A stretch of 64,000 nt of DNA from Nocardioides sp. BP30. Its GTDB lineage: Bacteria; Actinomycetota; Actinomycetes; Propionibacteriales; Nocardioidaceae. Where the stretch lies: positions 2,976,001 through 3,040,000 of the forward strand of contig NZ_CP123620.1 of assembly GCF_029873215.1 (NCBI RefSeq), given 5' to 3'. This document shows, in pieces, positions 25,620 to 36,647 of the stretch (position 1 is the first letter of the stretch; every line of letters starts with the position of its first letter). The notes below the pieces were generated by a model. It worked only from the letters and a program-made list of their open reading frames with translations, was not told where the DNA came from and made no database searches. The position numbers and the translations under genes were made by a program.

Positions 25620-27014
25620 TCAGGCCAGGAACTTCTCGGCGAAGTACGCGCCGATCCGGTCCAGCGAGACGCGCTCCTGGGCCATCGTGTCGCGCTCACG
25701 CACGGTGACGGCCTGATCCTCGAGGGTGTCGAAGTCGACCGTCACGCAGTACGGCGTGCCGATCTCGTCCTGACGGCGGTAGCGGCGCCCGATGGCGCCG
25801 GAGTCGTCGAAGTCGACCATCCAGTTGCGGCGCAGCTCCGCGGCCAGGTCCTTCGCCTTCGGCGAGAGGTCGGCATTGCGGCTCAGCGGCAGCACCGCGA
25901 CCTTCACCGGCGCGAGCCGCTTGTCCAGACGCAGCACGACGCGCTTGTCCACGCCGCCCTTGGTGTTCGGCGCCTCGTCCTCGGTGTAGGCGTCGACCAG
26001 GAACGTCATCAGGCTGCGCGAGAGCCCCGCCGCCGGCTCGATCACGTAGGGCACGTAGCGCTCGTTGTTGGCCTGGTCGAAGTAGGACAGGTCGGCGCCG
26101 GAGTGCTGGGCGTGGGTGGAGAGGTCGTAGTCGGTGCGGTTGGCGATGCCCTCGAGCTCGCCCCACTCCGAGCCCGCGAAGTTGAACCGGTACTCGATGT
26201 CGACCGTGCGCTTGGAGTAGTGGGACAGCTTCTCCTTGGCATGCTCGTAGTGCCGCAGGTTCTCCGGGCGGATGCCGAGGTCGTGGTACCAGGCGGTACG
26301 GGTGTCGATCCAGTACTGGTGCCACTCCTCGTCCTCACCCGGCTTGACGAAGAACTCCATCTCCATCTGCTCGAACTCGCGGGTGCGGAAGATGAAGTTG
26401 CCCGGCGTGATCTCGTTGCGGAAGGATTTGCCGATCTGCGCGATGCCGAACGGCGGCTTCATCCGCTGCGAGGTCACCACGTTGGCGAAGTTCAGGAAGA
26501 TGCCCTGCGCGGTCTCGGGACGCAGGTAGTGCAGCCCCGACTCGTCCTCGATCACGCCGAGGTAGGTCTTGAGCAGGCCGGAGAACTGACGCGGCTCGGT
26601 CCACGCGCCGCGGGTGCCGCAGTTCGGGCAGACGATGTCAGCGGGGCTGACCGCATCCGGGTCGTCGAGCCCCTTCTTCTCGGCGTAGGCCTCCTGCAGG
26701 TGGTCGAAGCGGAAGCGCTTGTGGCAGCTCTGGCACTCGGTGAGGGGGTCGGTGAACGTCGCGACGTGGCCGGAGGCCTCCCACGTCTGGCGGGGCAGGA
26801 TCACGCTGGAGTCGAGGCCGACCACGTCGTCGCGCAGCTGCACCATGGACTTCCACCACTGGCGCTTGATGTTCTCCTTGAGCTCCACGCCCAGCGGGCC
26901 GTAGTCCCAGGCACTCTTGGTACCGCCGTAGATCTCACCGCACGGGTAGACGAAGCCTCGACGCTTGGCGAGCGAGACGACGTGGTCGACGGTGGAGGCG
27001 GGCGGCTTGGCCAC
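25620..27014 (-). CDS. glyS: glycyl-tRNA synthetase, dimeric type
   Basis: Charges tRNA-Gly. 464 residues from GTG 27014 (AGGA about 7 bases upstream). Class II motifs are visible: [29 protein letters not shown] and [11 protein letters not shown] (motif 2), EMEFFV, and [14 protein letters not shown] (motif 3). A zinc-type insert CQSCHKRF with CPNCGTRG is present. The C-terminal anticodon-binding domain covers about the last 110 residues. The alpha2 type is usual in Actinobacteria. Divergent from zur across a 139-base gap. Confidence 0.97.
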   Translation of the reverse strand: MAKPPASTVDHVVSLAKRRGFVYPCGEIYGGTKSAWDYGPLGVELKENIKRQWWKSMVQLRDDVVGLDSSVILPRQTWEASGHVATFTDPLTECQSCHKRFRFDHLQEAYAEKKGLDDPDAVSPADIVCPNCGTRGAWTEPRQFSGLLKTYLGVIEDESGLHYLRPETAQGIFLNFANVVTSQRMKPPFGIAQIGKSFRNEITPGNFIFRTREFEQMEMEFFVKPGEDEEWHQYWIDTRTAWYHDLGIRPENLRHYEHAKEKLSHYSKRTVDIEYRFNFAGSEWGELEGIANRTDYDLSTHAQHSGADLSYFDQANNERYVPYVIEPAAGLSRSLMTFLVDAYTEDEAPNTKGGVDKRVVLRLDKRLAPVKVAVLPLSRNADLSPKAKDLAAELRRNWMVDFDDSGAIGRRYRRQDEIGTPYCVTVDFDTLEDQAVTVRERDTMAQERVSLDRIGAYFAEKFLA

Positions 27015-27124
27015 GGGGAGTCCTATCGGTAGTGGAGCGTGCGCCACCGGCTGTGACGCGCTCCTACCCTATCGAGGCTCCTTGGGGACCGCTCACCGCG
27101 TACGCCGGCGCCTCCATCGGGTGG

Positions 27125-27139
27125 CGATAACGATTACCA
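27125..27139. promoter_or_regulatory. candidate Zur box upstream of zur
   Basis: CGATAACGATTACCA, 14 bases before the zur ATG, matches 10 of 15 positions of the clear Zur-type palindrome at 30166-30180 and shares its GATT core. Autoregulation of zur is common. The match is imperfect and could be chance. Confidence 0.4.
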
Positions 27140-27153
27140 GTTACGCTGGAACC

Positions 27154-27591
27154 ATGGCCCGATCTCAGCGCGTGACCAAGCAGGGCGGAGCCGTCCGCGA
27201 CGCCCTGCGCTCCCTGGACGGCTTCCACAGCGCCCAGGACGTCTACGCCACCCTGCGCACCGGCGGCGACGCTGTCGGCCTGGCCACCGTCTACCGCCAT
27301 CTGCAGGGCCTGGTCGAGACCGGCGAGGCCGACGTCATCCGCACCGCGAGCGGCGAGACCACCTACCGGTTGTGCGGTGAGTCGGCCGCCGAGGGGCCGG
27401 CCCACCACCATCACCACCTGGTCTGCCGCAGCTGTGGCAGGGCCGAGGACGTCGAGGGCAGGGCCGTGGAGGCGTGGGCAGCGCAGGTGGCCACCGACGC
27501 CGGGTTCGTCGACGTGGACCACACCGTGGAGATCTTCGGGACCTGCGCCGAGTGCGCCGCGACCGCTGCTGCGGCCGCGACGAAGGCCTGA
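27154..27591 (+). CDS. zur: Fur-family regulator, zinc uptake type
   Basis: 145 residues from ATG 27154. The N-terminal winged helix contains VRDALRSLDGFHSAQDVYATLR and GLATVYRHLQGLVETGEADVI, the recognition-helix block of the Fur family. The C-terminal half has a run of five His (HHHHHLVCRSCG) and two Cys-x2-Cys pairs (CRSC, CAEC), the structural zinc site. Zinc specificity is inferred from the adjacent znuABC genes, which it meets tail to tail with a one-base gap, and from the Zur box in front of znuA. Confidence 0.92.
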   Translation: MARSQRVTKQGGAVRDALRSLDGFHSAQDVYATLRTGGDAVGLATVYRHLQGLVETGEADVIRTASGETTYRLCGESAAEGPAHHHHHLVCRSCGRAEDVEGRAVEAWAAQVATDAGFVDVDHTVEIFGTCAECAATAAAAATKA

Positions 27592-27592
27592 G

Positions 27593-28414
27593 TCAGACCT
27601 TCCGCACCAGCGCCGCCGCCCGGGCCACGACGTACAGGCCGAAGCTGATGAAGGTGATGAACACGCTCGCCTTCACCCCGGAGTCGACGAAGGCCAGCGA
27701 GAGCAGGAACCCGCCGTCGGCGGCGACCAGCGCGAACACCACCGAGAGCGCCGAGACCAGCAGCGGCGCCGCCGTCCAGCGCCGGGCGGCGGCCGCGGGC
27801 GTGATCGCCAGGCTCAGCACCAGCAGCGTCCCGACGACCTGGGCCACCTCGGTGACGGTGACGGTGAGCATCAGCACGAAGAGCAGACCCAGGGCACGCA
27901 CCGGCACCCCGCGCGCCTCGGCGACCTCGGGATCGACCGAGGAGAAGAACAGCGGCCGGTAGATCACCAGCACCAGCAGGCCGACGACCCCCGCCACCGC
28001 CCCCAGCACCGCCAGGTCGCGGCCGGTGACGGCGACGATCGAGCCGAACAGGATGTTCGTCGCCTGGCTGGCGTAGCCGTGGTAGAAGCTCAGCAGGAAG
28101 ACACCGAGGCCCAGACCGAAGGCCAGGATCACGCCGATCGCCGTGTTGCCGTCGCCGCGCCGGCTGCCGAGCACGGCGATCGCCACCGCCACCAGCACCG
28201 AGCCCAGCAGGGCACCGGTCAGCGCGTCGTCGAAGATCAGCAGGCCGGCGACGGCCGTCGGGAAGGCGAGCTCGGCGCTGCCGTGCACGGCGAACGCCAT
28301 GTCCCGGGCCGCGACGAAGGGCGCGATCAGGCCGCTGACCAGTGCCACCAGGGTGGCAGCGATCAGGGCATGCTGGGCGAAGGGGTAGTGCAGGTAGGTC
28401 CAGATGTCGTTCAC
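27593..28414 (-). CDS. znuB: zinc ABC transporter permease
   Basis: 273 residues from GTG 28414, whose GTGA overlaps the znuC stop. Eight or nine hydrophobic segments typical of the ABC-3 family are visible, beginning ALIAATLVALVSGLIAPFV. AMAF-type and GDGNTAIGVILAFGLGLG blocks fit metal permeases, and TVTEVAQVVGTLLVLSLAITPAAAA is the conserved cytoplasmic/ATPase-contact region. It forms the membrane channel for zinc delivered by ZnuA. Last gene of the operon. Confidence 0.93.
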   Translation of the reverse strand: MNDIWTYLHYPFAQHALIAATLVALVSGLIAPFVAARDMAFAVHGSAELAFPTAVAGLLIFDDALTGALLGSVLVAVAIAVLGSRRGDGNTAIGVILAFGLGLGVFLLSFYHGYASQATNILFGSIVAVTGRDLAVLGAVAGVVGLLVLVIYRPLFFSSVDPEVAEARGVPVRALGLLFVLMLTVTVTEVAQVVGTLLVLSLAITPAAAARRWTAAPLLVSALSVVFALVAADGGFLLSLAFVDSGVKASVFITFISFGLYVVARAAALVRKV

Positions 28415-29253
28415 CGGGCGTGCCACTCCCCTGCGTCGCCGTCGTGACGGCGGCTTTCGACGAAGTGATCGTGGTCGTGGTGCGGCTCGGTCTCGGCCCC
28501 CAGGACGACGATCCGGTCGCGCACCCGCAAGACGTCGATCCGGGTGCCGTAGAGATCGGAGAGCCGGTCGCTGGTGAGCACCTCGTCGGGTCGACCGACG
28601 GCCACCCGGCCCTCGACGATGTAGACGACCCGGTCGACGAAGGGCAGCACCGGATTGATCTCGTGGGTGACCATCAGCACCGCCGTCCCGGCCGTACGGC
28701 GGCGCCGGTCGAGGAGCTCGACCACGCCGCGCTGGTGGTTGAGGTCGAGGGAGAGCAGCGGCTCGTCGCACAGCAGCACCGACGGATCCCCGACAAGCGC
28801 CTGGGCGATGCGCAGGCGCTGCTGCTCGCCACCCGAGAGCCGGCCGATGGGTCGGTCGGCGTAGGCGGTGGCGCCGACAGCGGTGATGGCCGCCTCGACC
28901 CGGGCCGCTCGGCCGTGCGCCCGCAGCGGCCCGAACCGGTGGCCGTCGACCCCCAGCGTCACCAGATCGCGACCGCGAGCGCCGAGATCGGTGTCGAAGC
29001 CCTTCTGCTGCGGCACGTAGCCGACCTCCGCACTGCCGCGCCGCGGCGGCCTGCCGGCGACCCGGGCGGTGCCCTCGCTGAGCGGGAGCAGCCCGAGGAG
29101 CACCTTGAGCAGGGTGGACTTGCCGGCACCGTTCGGCCCGAGGATCGCGACGAACTCCCCCGCCGCGATCTCGAGCGTCAGATCGCGCCACAGCAGCCGG
29201 TCACCGCGGCGCAGAGCGGCTCCGTCGAGCTGGACCGCCGGTCCTCGACTCAT
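28411..29253 (-). CDS. znuC: zinc ABC transporter ATP-binding protein
   Basis: 280 residues. Walker A GPNGAGKSTLLK, signature RLSGGEQQRLRIAQAL, Walker B VLLCDEPLLSLD, and switch His in MVTHEINPVLP. The C-terminus is histidine-rich (EPHHDHDHF then RRHDGD), a feature often found in zinc transport subunits and possibly a metal sensor. The Walker B region has DEPLLSLD instead of the more common DEPTxGLD. Overlaps znuA by four bases and znuB by four bases. Confidence 0.94.
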   Translation of the reverse strand: MSRGPAVQLDGAALRRGDRLLWRDLTLEIAAGEFVAILGPNGAGKSTLLKVLLGLLPLSEGTARVAGRPPRRGSAEVGYVPQQKGFDTDLGARGRDLVTLGVDGHRFGPLRAHGRAARVEAAITAVGATAYADRPIGRLSGGEQQRLRIAQALVGDPSVLLCDEPLLSLDLNHQRGVVELLDRRRRTAGTAVLMVTHEINPVLPFVDRVVYIVEGRVAVGRPDEVLTSDRLSDLYGTRIDVLRVRDRIVVLGAETEPHHDHDHFVESRRHDGDAGEWHAR

Positions 29254-30155
29254 CGGCTCGCCTTCTGAAGTGCCGCGAGCAGGTCCCTCGCCTGGGCGAG
29301 CTGCCAGTCCTGCAGGTGCGGGTAGGTCGGCGGCATCGTCTCGGTCACTCCGACGATGGGTACGCCGGAGTCCGTGGCCAACCGTTTGATCTCGGTGGTC
29401 TGCGCATCGGTCACCTGCGCGTTGTACAGCAGCACCTTGACCGTACCGTCCTTGACGGCGTCGTTGAACGCCACGGTGTCCTGTGGGCTCGGATCGCTGC
29501 CGTCCTCCACCGCCTGCGCGAAGCCGGCGGGGATGCCGAGCCGCAGTCCGGCGGCCTGGAGGAGGTAGCCGGGGACGCGCTCGGTGTAGGCGACGGGGGT
29601 GCCGGCGTACTGGCTCTTGATCTGGCCGATCACGGCCAGCAGCGGGTCGAGGCTGCGGATGAACGTCCGGGCGTTGGCCTCGAACTCGGACCTGTTCGCC
29701 GGATCGAGCTCAGCGAGCTCGGAGGCGATCGCGTCGGCGACCCGGGGAAGATCGGGTGCGTCGTACCACAGGTGCGGGTTGGCGTCGGTCCCGCTGATCC
29801 CCACGACGTCGGCCACCGTGAGCACCTTCGGGTGCGCGCCGGAGGCGGAGACCAGCTTGGTGAGGAAGTCGTCGTACCCGAGGCCGTTGCGCACCACGAG
29901 CCGCGCGGTGGCGACGGCGATCGCATTGCGATCCGAGGACTCGTACTCGTGCGGGTCCTCGTCGGGATCGGTGATGATCGAGGTGACCTGCACGTGGGAG
30001 CCGCCGATCTGGTGGACCACGTCGCCCCAGAAGTTCTCCCCCGCGACGACCTCGACCACGTCGGTGCTGCTCCGGGGCGAGGAGCCGCACGCGGCCAGCG
30101 CCGGGGCCAGGAGCAGGACGGCGGAGACGAGGGCGACGAGCCGTGGTGACTTCAC
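29250..30155 (-). CDS. znuA: zinc-binding lipoprotein of the ABC transporter
   Basis: 301 residues from GTG 30155. Lipoprotein signal with lipobox LAAC (LLLAPALAACGSS). Cluster A-I binding protein fold: metal ligands are probably His in DPHEYESSDRN and NPHLWYD, plus a later His/Asp/Glu such as in TPVAYTERVPGY. The His-rich loop of many ZnuA proteins is missing, so manganese cannot be excluded, but the Zur box and zur neighbour favour zinc. The GGAGG lies directly against the GTG with no spacing, and no other start fits the signal peptide. Confidence 0.9.
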   Translation of the reverse strand: MKSPRLVALVSAVLLLAPALAACGSSPRSSTDVVEVVAGENFWGDVVHQIGGSHVQVTSIITDPDEDPHEYESSDRNAIAVATARLVVRNGLGYDDFLTKLVSASGAHPKVLTVADVVGISGTDANPHLWYDAPDLPRVADAIASELAELDPANRSEFEANARTFIRSLDPLLAVIGQIKSQYAGTPVAYTERVPGYLLQAAGLRLGIPAGFAQAVEDGSDPSPQDTVAFNDAVKDGTVKVLLYNAQVTDAQTTEIKRLATDSGVPIVGVTETMPPTYPHLQDWQLAQARDLLAALQKASR

Positions 30156-30165
30156 CCTCCAATAA

Positions 30166-30180
30166 TGAGAATGATTCTCA
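30166..30180. promoter_or_regulatory. Zur box in front of znuA
   Basis: TGAGAATGATTCTCA is a 7-1-7 inverted repeat, the standard form of actinobacterial Zur/Fur-type operators. It lies 11 bases upstream of the znuA start codon and 7 bases from the uppS stop. The znuA promoter must therefore overlap the end of uppS, and Zur bound here would block it when zinc is plentiful. Confidence 0.85.
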
Positions 30181-30186
30181 CTTCTG

Positions 30187-30969
30187 TCAAACGGGTTCGT
30201 TGGGCAGCGCCCCGCCGTAGCGTCGATCCCGGCGAGCGTAGGTCTCGCAGGCCGCCCACAGATGCCGCCTGTCGACATCGGGCCACAGCACGTCGGTGAA
30301 GACAAACTCGCTGTACGCCGCCTGCCAGAGCATGAAGTTGGAGAGCCGCTGCTCGCCGCTGGTGCGCCAGACCAGGTCGGCCTCGGCCAGCTCAGGCACG
30401 TAGAGGTAGCGGGCGAAGACCTTCTCGTCGACCTTGTCGGCTCGCAGCCGGCCGGCGGCGACGTCGGCGGCGATGCGACGGGTGGCGTCGATCAGCTCCG
30501 AGCGACCGCCGTAGTTCACGCACATCGTCAGCGTGCAGACATCGTTGTCCTTGGTCAGCTCCTCGGCGACCTGGAGCTCCTTGATCACCGACCTCCACAG
30601 CCGGGGCGCCCGGCCCGCCCACCGCACGCGGACGCCGAGCTCGTTCATCTCGTCGCGACGCCGCCGGATCACGTCACGGTTGAAGCCCATCAGGAACCGG
30701 ACCTCGTCGGGGCTGCGCGCCCAGTTCTCCGTGGAGAAGGCGTAGGCGCTGATCGCCTTGACGCCGAGCTCGATCGCGCCCTCGACGACGTCGAAGAGGC
30801 TCGACTCCCCCTCCTCGTGACCGCGGGTGCGGGGCAGTCCGCGCTCCTTGGCCCAGCGGCCGTTGCCGTCCATGATCACGGCGACGTGACGCGGGACCAG
30901 GTCCCGCGGGATCGGCGGCGGCGTAGCGCCGGAGGGATGCGGGGTCGGCTGGCGGAACTGCTTCGGCAC
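30187..30969 (-). CDS. uppS: isoprenyl transferase (undecaprenyl/decaprenyl diphosphate synthase)
   Basis: Makes the Z-polyprenyl diphosphate carrier for cell-wall synthesis. 260 residues from GTG 30969. HVAVIMDGNGRWAKERG contains the catalytic Asp; further conserved blocks are SAYAFSTENWARS, VNYGGRSELIDATRR, and DLVWRTSGEQRLSNFMLWQ with the substrate Arg/Ser residues. The N-terminus carries a Pro-rich extension of about 25 residues common in actinobacteria. Same strand as recO, as in mycobacteria. Confidence 0.96.
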   Translation of the reverse strand: MPKQFRQPTPHPSGATPPPIPRDLVPRHVAVIMDGNGRWAKERGLPRTRGHEEGESSLFDVVEGAIELGVKAISAYAFSTENWARSPDEVRFLMGFNRDVIRRRRDEMNELGVRVRWAGRAPRLWRSVIKELQVAEELTKDNDVCTLTMCVNYGGRSELIDATRRIAADVAAGRLRADKVDEKVFARYLYVPELAEADLVWRTSGEQRLSNFMLWQAAYSEFVFTDVLWPDVDRRHLWAACETYARRDRRYGGALPNEPV

Positions 30970-31113
30970 GTCGGGCAGCCTAATCGCCCACCGGGCCCGA
31001 CCCGTCCGGGTGGCCCCGCGCGCCGCTCCCGAACGCTCGCGCCCTGGACGAGCCGGCGTACCGGAGGCTCCCACCTGCGGGGGCAGTGCGGACGGCTCAG
31101 CGAGCGCGCCGGC

Positions 31114-31845
31114 TCAGCGCTCGACGTACTCCAGTGACCGCAGGCCCCGATCCAGGTGCCACGCGAGGTAGGCGGCGACCAGACCGCTGGCCTCGCGGCG
31201 GTGGCGCTCGTCGCTGGCGGCGACCGCCTCCCAGTCCCCCGAGAGCAGCGCGCCGAGCAGGCTGAGCGTCTCCGACGCGGGCGACGCAGAGCCGGGCACC
31301 CGGCAGGTGGTGCAGACCGCGCCGCCCATCGACGGGCTGAACCAGCGGTGCGGGCCCTCGAGTCCGCACCGGGCGCAGTGCTCGAAGCTCGGCGCGTAGC
31401 CCGCGACAGCGAGCGAGCGCAGCAGATAGGAGTCCAGCACCTGACCGGGCAGCCGGCCGTCGCCGGCGGCCAGGGCGCGCAGGGCACCGACCAGCAGCAG
31501 GTACTGCTGCACCGACGGCTCCCGCTCCTCCACCACCAGCCGCTCGGCGGTCTCCAGCATCACCGTGCCGGCGGTGTAGCGGTCGTAGTCCAGACCGATG
31601 CCGGCGTGGAAGAGGTCGACCGTCTCGGCCTGGGTGATCGTGTCGAGGTTGCGGCCCTCGGCGATCTGCAGGTCGACATGGGTGAAGGGCTCCAGACGCG
31701 AGCCGAACTTCGACGTCGTACGTCGCACGCCCTTGGCGACCGCGCGGACCCGCCCGTGCTGACGCGTCAGCAGGGTGATGATGCGGTCGGCCTCGCCCAG
31801 CTTGTGGGTGCGCAACACGATCGCATCGTCGCGGTAGAGGGGCAC
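31114..31845 (-). CDS. recO: DNA repair protein RecO
   Basis: Recombination mediator that helps load RecA. 243 residues from GTG 31845. N-terminal OB fold (YRDDAIVLRTHKLGEADRIITLLT) and a C-terminal helical domain with a CARCG/CTTC zinc site. The next gene on the plus strand starts 18 bases away, so the two divergent promoters overlap. Between its stop and uppS lies a 144-base gap without a gene. Confidence 0.94.
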   Translation of the reverse strand: MPLYRDDAIVLRTHKLGEADRIITLLTRQHGRVRAVAKGVRRTTSKFGSRLEPFTHVDLQIAEGRNLDTITQAETVDLFHAGIGLDYDRYTAGTVMLETAERLVVEEREPSVQQYLLLVGALRALAAGDGRLPGQVLDSYLLRSLAVAGYAPSFEHCARCGLEGPHRWFSPSMGGAVCTTCRVPGSASPASETLSLLGALLSGDWEAVAASDERHRREASGLVAAYLAWHLDRGLRSLEYVER

Positions 31846-31863
31846 GTCTCCTATTGTGCGGCC

Positions 31864-32628
31864 ATGACTGCCCCACGGCCGACCGCCACCCCGGTCTCCC
31901 CCCATCGACCGGTCGCGGGGGCCGGCTACCGCCGGACGGCGAGCCCGCTGGACTGGGCGCTGGTGATCCTCTCGTGGGTCTCCCTCGCCGCAGGCATCGT
32001 GCTGCTCCTGTCGAGCCCGTCCTGGCTCCAGTACGCCGACGCGATCGGCTGCGCGCTGTTCCTCCTGGCGATCTGCTGGCGGTGGCTGCGCTTCCGGATC
32101 GGCTGGCGCTACCTGCGCCGACACTGGTGGGAGGTGATCGCGTTGGTACCGCTGCTGCCGCTGGTGCCCGACGGCCCGCTGTGGCTCGGCGTCCTGGTGG
32201 CGGTCGCGCGCTTCGCCCGGGCCGCCGACCGCACCGACAACGTCTTCGGGGACCGGATCACCGCCCAGACGATCAACCACTTCTCCAACCCGATCATCGA
32301 GACGATCAAGCGGCCGATCACGGTCGCCGTGCTCGACGAGGTCATCGACGTCATCCAGGCCGGCACGTACGCCGCGAACGTGAAGGCCGCGCTCGACGAG
32401 AACCGCACCGAGCTCGAGGCGATGGTGCTCGACCTGGTCCGCAACGACCCCACCACCGGCAAGCTGCGCTACGTCCCCTTCCACGACGAGATCGTCCAGA
32501 TGACCGCCGACACGGTGTTGCGCATCGTCGACGGCGCCCTGGAGGATCCGCGCACCACCGAGCTGATCGGCGACATCATCCGCAACTCGGCCACCCAGTT
32601 GCGGCAAGCGGTTCGCTCGAAGGACTGA
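31864..32628 (+). CDS. two-helix membrane protein, ion-channel-like N-terminal part
   Basis: 254 residues. The first third has hydrophobic segments (LDWALVILSWVSLAAGIVLLL, AIGCALFLLAICWRWLRF, VIALVPLLPLVPDGPLWLGVLVAV). The arrangement RWLRFRIGWRYLRRHWWEVIALVPLLPLVP followed by LVAVARFARAADR recalls the S3-S4 region of voltage-gated-like channel proteins, but I see no pore loop. The rest is a soluble helical domain rich in Asp, Glu and Arg. Function is not established. Divergent from recO with only 18 bases between starts. Confidence 0.7.
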   Translation: MTAPRPTATPVSPHRPVAGAGYRRTASPLDWALVILSWVSLAAGIVLLLSSPSWLQYADAIGCALFLLAICWRWLRFRIGWRYLRRHWWEVIALVPLLPLVPDGPLWLGVLVAVARFARAADRTDNVFGDRITAQTINHFSNPIIETIKRPITVAVLDEVIDVIQAGTYAANVKAALDENRTELEAMVLDLVRNDPTTGKLRYVPFHDEIVQMTADTVLRIVDGALEDPRTTELIGDIIRNSATQLRQAVRSKD

Positions 32629-32675
32629 GAGGCGCCACCCCGAGGTCACCCGGCCGGTGTTCGATCGGGAGCACC

Positions 32676-33533
32676 ATGGACCTCCGGCGTACGACGACGC
32701 GCTCCGCCGTGCTCACGGCACTCCTCGCCGTCCTCCCCCTCACCGCTGCCGCCGAGCCGGCGCCCACCGACGACGGCACCGCTCCCGCGCCCCCACCGGT
32801 CGTCGTCCCGGCCCAGCCTGCGGCGGCCCAGCCAGCAACGACTCCGCGCCGGACGCGGGTCTTCTTCTGGATGAACGCACTGCGCTCCAACCACGACCGG
32901 CACGCCCGGGCCACCGCAGGCTCGCGGATGCGCACCGACATCGCCCACCTGCGCCGCGCCGATGTCGACTTCGGCGTCCTCGCCGAGACCGCGCCCGACC
33001 AGCGGCGCGACTTCCGCCGTCTCGGCGGCAGTACCTGGGCGCTGGTCGACGGCGGCAACGCCATCGACAACGTGGTCTTCTACCGGCGCACGGCGTTCAC
33101 CCTCCTCGAGCGCGGGTCCCTCACCATCCGCTACGTCCACGGTCAGCGGATCAGGTTGCCGATCCCGGTGCTGGCCGACCGGGTCACCGGTGCGAAGGTC
33201 GCCGTGATGCCGGTGCACAACCCGCGCATCTCTGCCGGGCCCTGGCGGCGGATCTCGTTGGATCGGGAGGTCACCCGGTTGCGGCAGCTGCGCCGCCGAC
33301 ACCCGGACTGGCAGATCGTCGTGGCGGGCGACTTCAACGCCGAGTGGACACCCGCGTGCGCGTTCACCCGTGCGGGGATGTCCAGCCTGGTCGCGACCAG
33401 GCAGCGCTGCCACCGCATCCTGCCGATCGACCAGATGTACGCCACCCCGGGCCTGCGGCCGCACGGCTACCGCGCCGTTCACACGACCGCCACCGACCAC
33501 CATCGGGAGTACCACGCCAAGCTGCTCCTCTGA
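32676..33533 (+). CDS. secreted endonuclease/exonuclease/phosphatase-fold protein
   Basis: 285 residues. Signal peptide RRTTTRSAVLTALLAVLPLTAAAE, then a Pro/Ala-rich spacer, then the EEP fold. QIVVAGDFNAEWTP is the GDFN active-site block, MPVHNPR holds the typical strand His/Asn, and ATDHHREYHAKLLL near the end supplies the final Asp-His pair. The usual catalytic Glu would be in VLAETAPDQR. Could be an extracellular nuclease or phosphodiesterase. It follows the membrane protein gene by 47 bases and faces leuA tail to tail. Confidence 0.83.
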   Translation: MDLRRTTTRSAVLTALLAVLPLTAAAEPAPTDDGTAPAPPPVVVPAQPAAAQPATTPRRTRVFFWMNALRSNHDRHARATAGSRMRTDIAHLRRADVDFGVLAETAPDQRRDFRRLGGSTWALVDGGNAIDNVVFYRRTAFTLLERGSLTIRYVHGQRIRLPIPVLADRVTGAKVAVMPVHNPRISAGPWRRISLDREVTRLRQLRRRHPDWQIVVAGDFNAEWTPACAFTRAGMSSLVATRQRCHRILPIDQMYATPGLRPHGYRAVHTTATDHHREYHAKLLL

Positions 33534-33569
33534 GCAGCACACCATGACGCCGCACACCATGACGCAGCA

Positions 33570-35431
<1,862 letters not shown>

Positions 35432-35460
35432 GACGAGGCTACGTTACCCCAAAGGTCGCG

Positions 35461-36576
35461 GTGGTTGCGGCCGATGCCCGCATCGTGAAGTTCTTCGCGC
35501 GTGCGTCGAGCCGGCTCCGTGCCCGCAGCGACGCCCCCGTCACCCCTTCTCAGCCTGCCGTCGCGAACGGCGTGCCGGACACCCCTGTCGCGACCGGCGA
35601 GCCCGGCCAGGAGCCCAGCCAGGAGCCCGGCCAGGAGCTCGTCCCGCAGCCCGACGAGGAGCTTGCCGAGGAGCCTGCCGAGGAACCGTACGAGATCGTC
35701 GCCGTCGATCCCGACGCCGTCACCCTCGACCTCGCGAACCGGCTGGCCAGGCTCGACCGCGCCGAGCTGATCGGGGCCGGGCGCGACGTGGCGTCGATCT
35801 CGGGCCCCGCGCTGCTCGCCGCGCTGCGTCGCCATGGCATCGGGATATGGGTGGCGGGCCCGGGCGCCCGGGCGCTCGTCCACCCCGTGGGCTGGAGTGT
35901 GGTGAGCCGCCGCGCCGAGGACGCTGCCACCGATCCGGACGGGGCGGTGGAGCGGATCGCCGTCCTGCACGGCTCGGTCGCGGCCGAGCACCGGGCGAGC
36001 GGCCTGGGCCGGGAGCTGCTGTCGCGTGCGCTGGCCCGGGCCGCCGACGAAGGTTGCACCGTCGTCGCCGCCACGGTCTGGGAGGCCTCGGAGGCCGAGG
36101 AGTTCCTCTGGCGGCGAGGGTTCGGCGAGCGCGGGACGCCCGGAACCGTACGCCGCCTCGACCTGGCAGCGACCGCCGAGCGCAGGCGCCGGATCACCGA
36201 CGACGCGTCCTCCTACGGCGCCTCCTACCAGGTGCTGCGGGAGAGCGAGGACGTCGACGGGGCCCGGATCTACCGGGTCCGTGCCCGCCACCTCATCAAC
36301 GGCGCCGCCGCGGGCAGCGCCGAGCTCACCGTCGCCGAGGCGACGCCGGAACACGCCGCGGACGGCGACGTACGGGTGGAACCGGAGCACCGGGGCAACC
36401 GGCTGGGCATCCTGATGCTCGGCGACCTGCTCAGCTGGATCCAGATGGACCGCCCGCGAGTGCGGGTGGCGCAGTCCTCGGTGCCGGCCAGCGCGACGCA
36501 CGTGGTGGCCGTCCTGGACCGGCTCGGCAGCCGGATCGCCGGCGTCCAGGTCGAGCTGCGGCGACGCCTGCACTGA
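35461..36576 (+). CDS. GNAT-family acetyltransferase with acidic N-terminal extension
   Basis: 371 residues. After about 20 residues comes a Pro/Glu/Gln-rich low-complexity segment with repeats PGQEPSQEPGQE and EELAEEPAEEP, then an Asp-rich region, a GNAT core (HGSVAAEHRASGLGRELLSRALARAADEG is the acetyl-CoA-binding loop and helix), and a second GNAT-like half with VRVEPEHRGNRLGILMLGDLL. So it is a tandem-GNAT protein. The GTG at 35461 is only 29 bases from the divergent leuL ATG; a GTG at 35485 is possible. Substrate unknown. Confidence 0.78.
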   Translation: MVAADARIVKFFARASSRLRARSDAPVTPSQPAVANGVPDTPVATGEPGQEPSQEPGQELVPQPDEELAEEPAEEPYEIVAVDPDAVTLDLANRLARLDRAELIGAGRDVASISGPALLAALRRHGIGIWVAGPGARALVHPVGWSVVSRRAEDAATDPDGAVERIAVLHGSVAAEHRASGLGRELLSRALARAADEGCTVVAATVWEASEAEEFLWRRGFGERGTPGTVRRLDLAATAERRRRITDDASSYGASYQVLRESEDVDGARIYRVRARHLINGAAAGSAELTVAEATPEHAADGDVRVEPEHRGNRLGILMLGDLLSWIQMDRPRVRVAQSSVPASATHVVAVLDRLGSRIAGVQVELRRRLH

Positions 36577-36647
36577 AGGTCGGCGCGCGCCGGCACCGCC
36601 GGCGCGACGCCCTGGGATCGGGTGCGCCGCTCTGCCAGACTGGCGGC

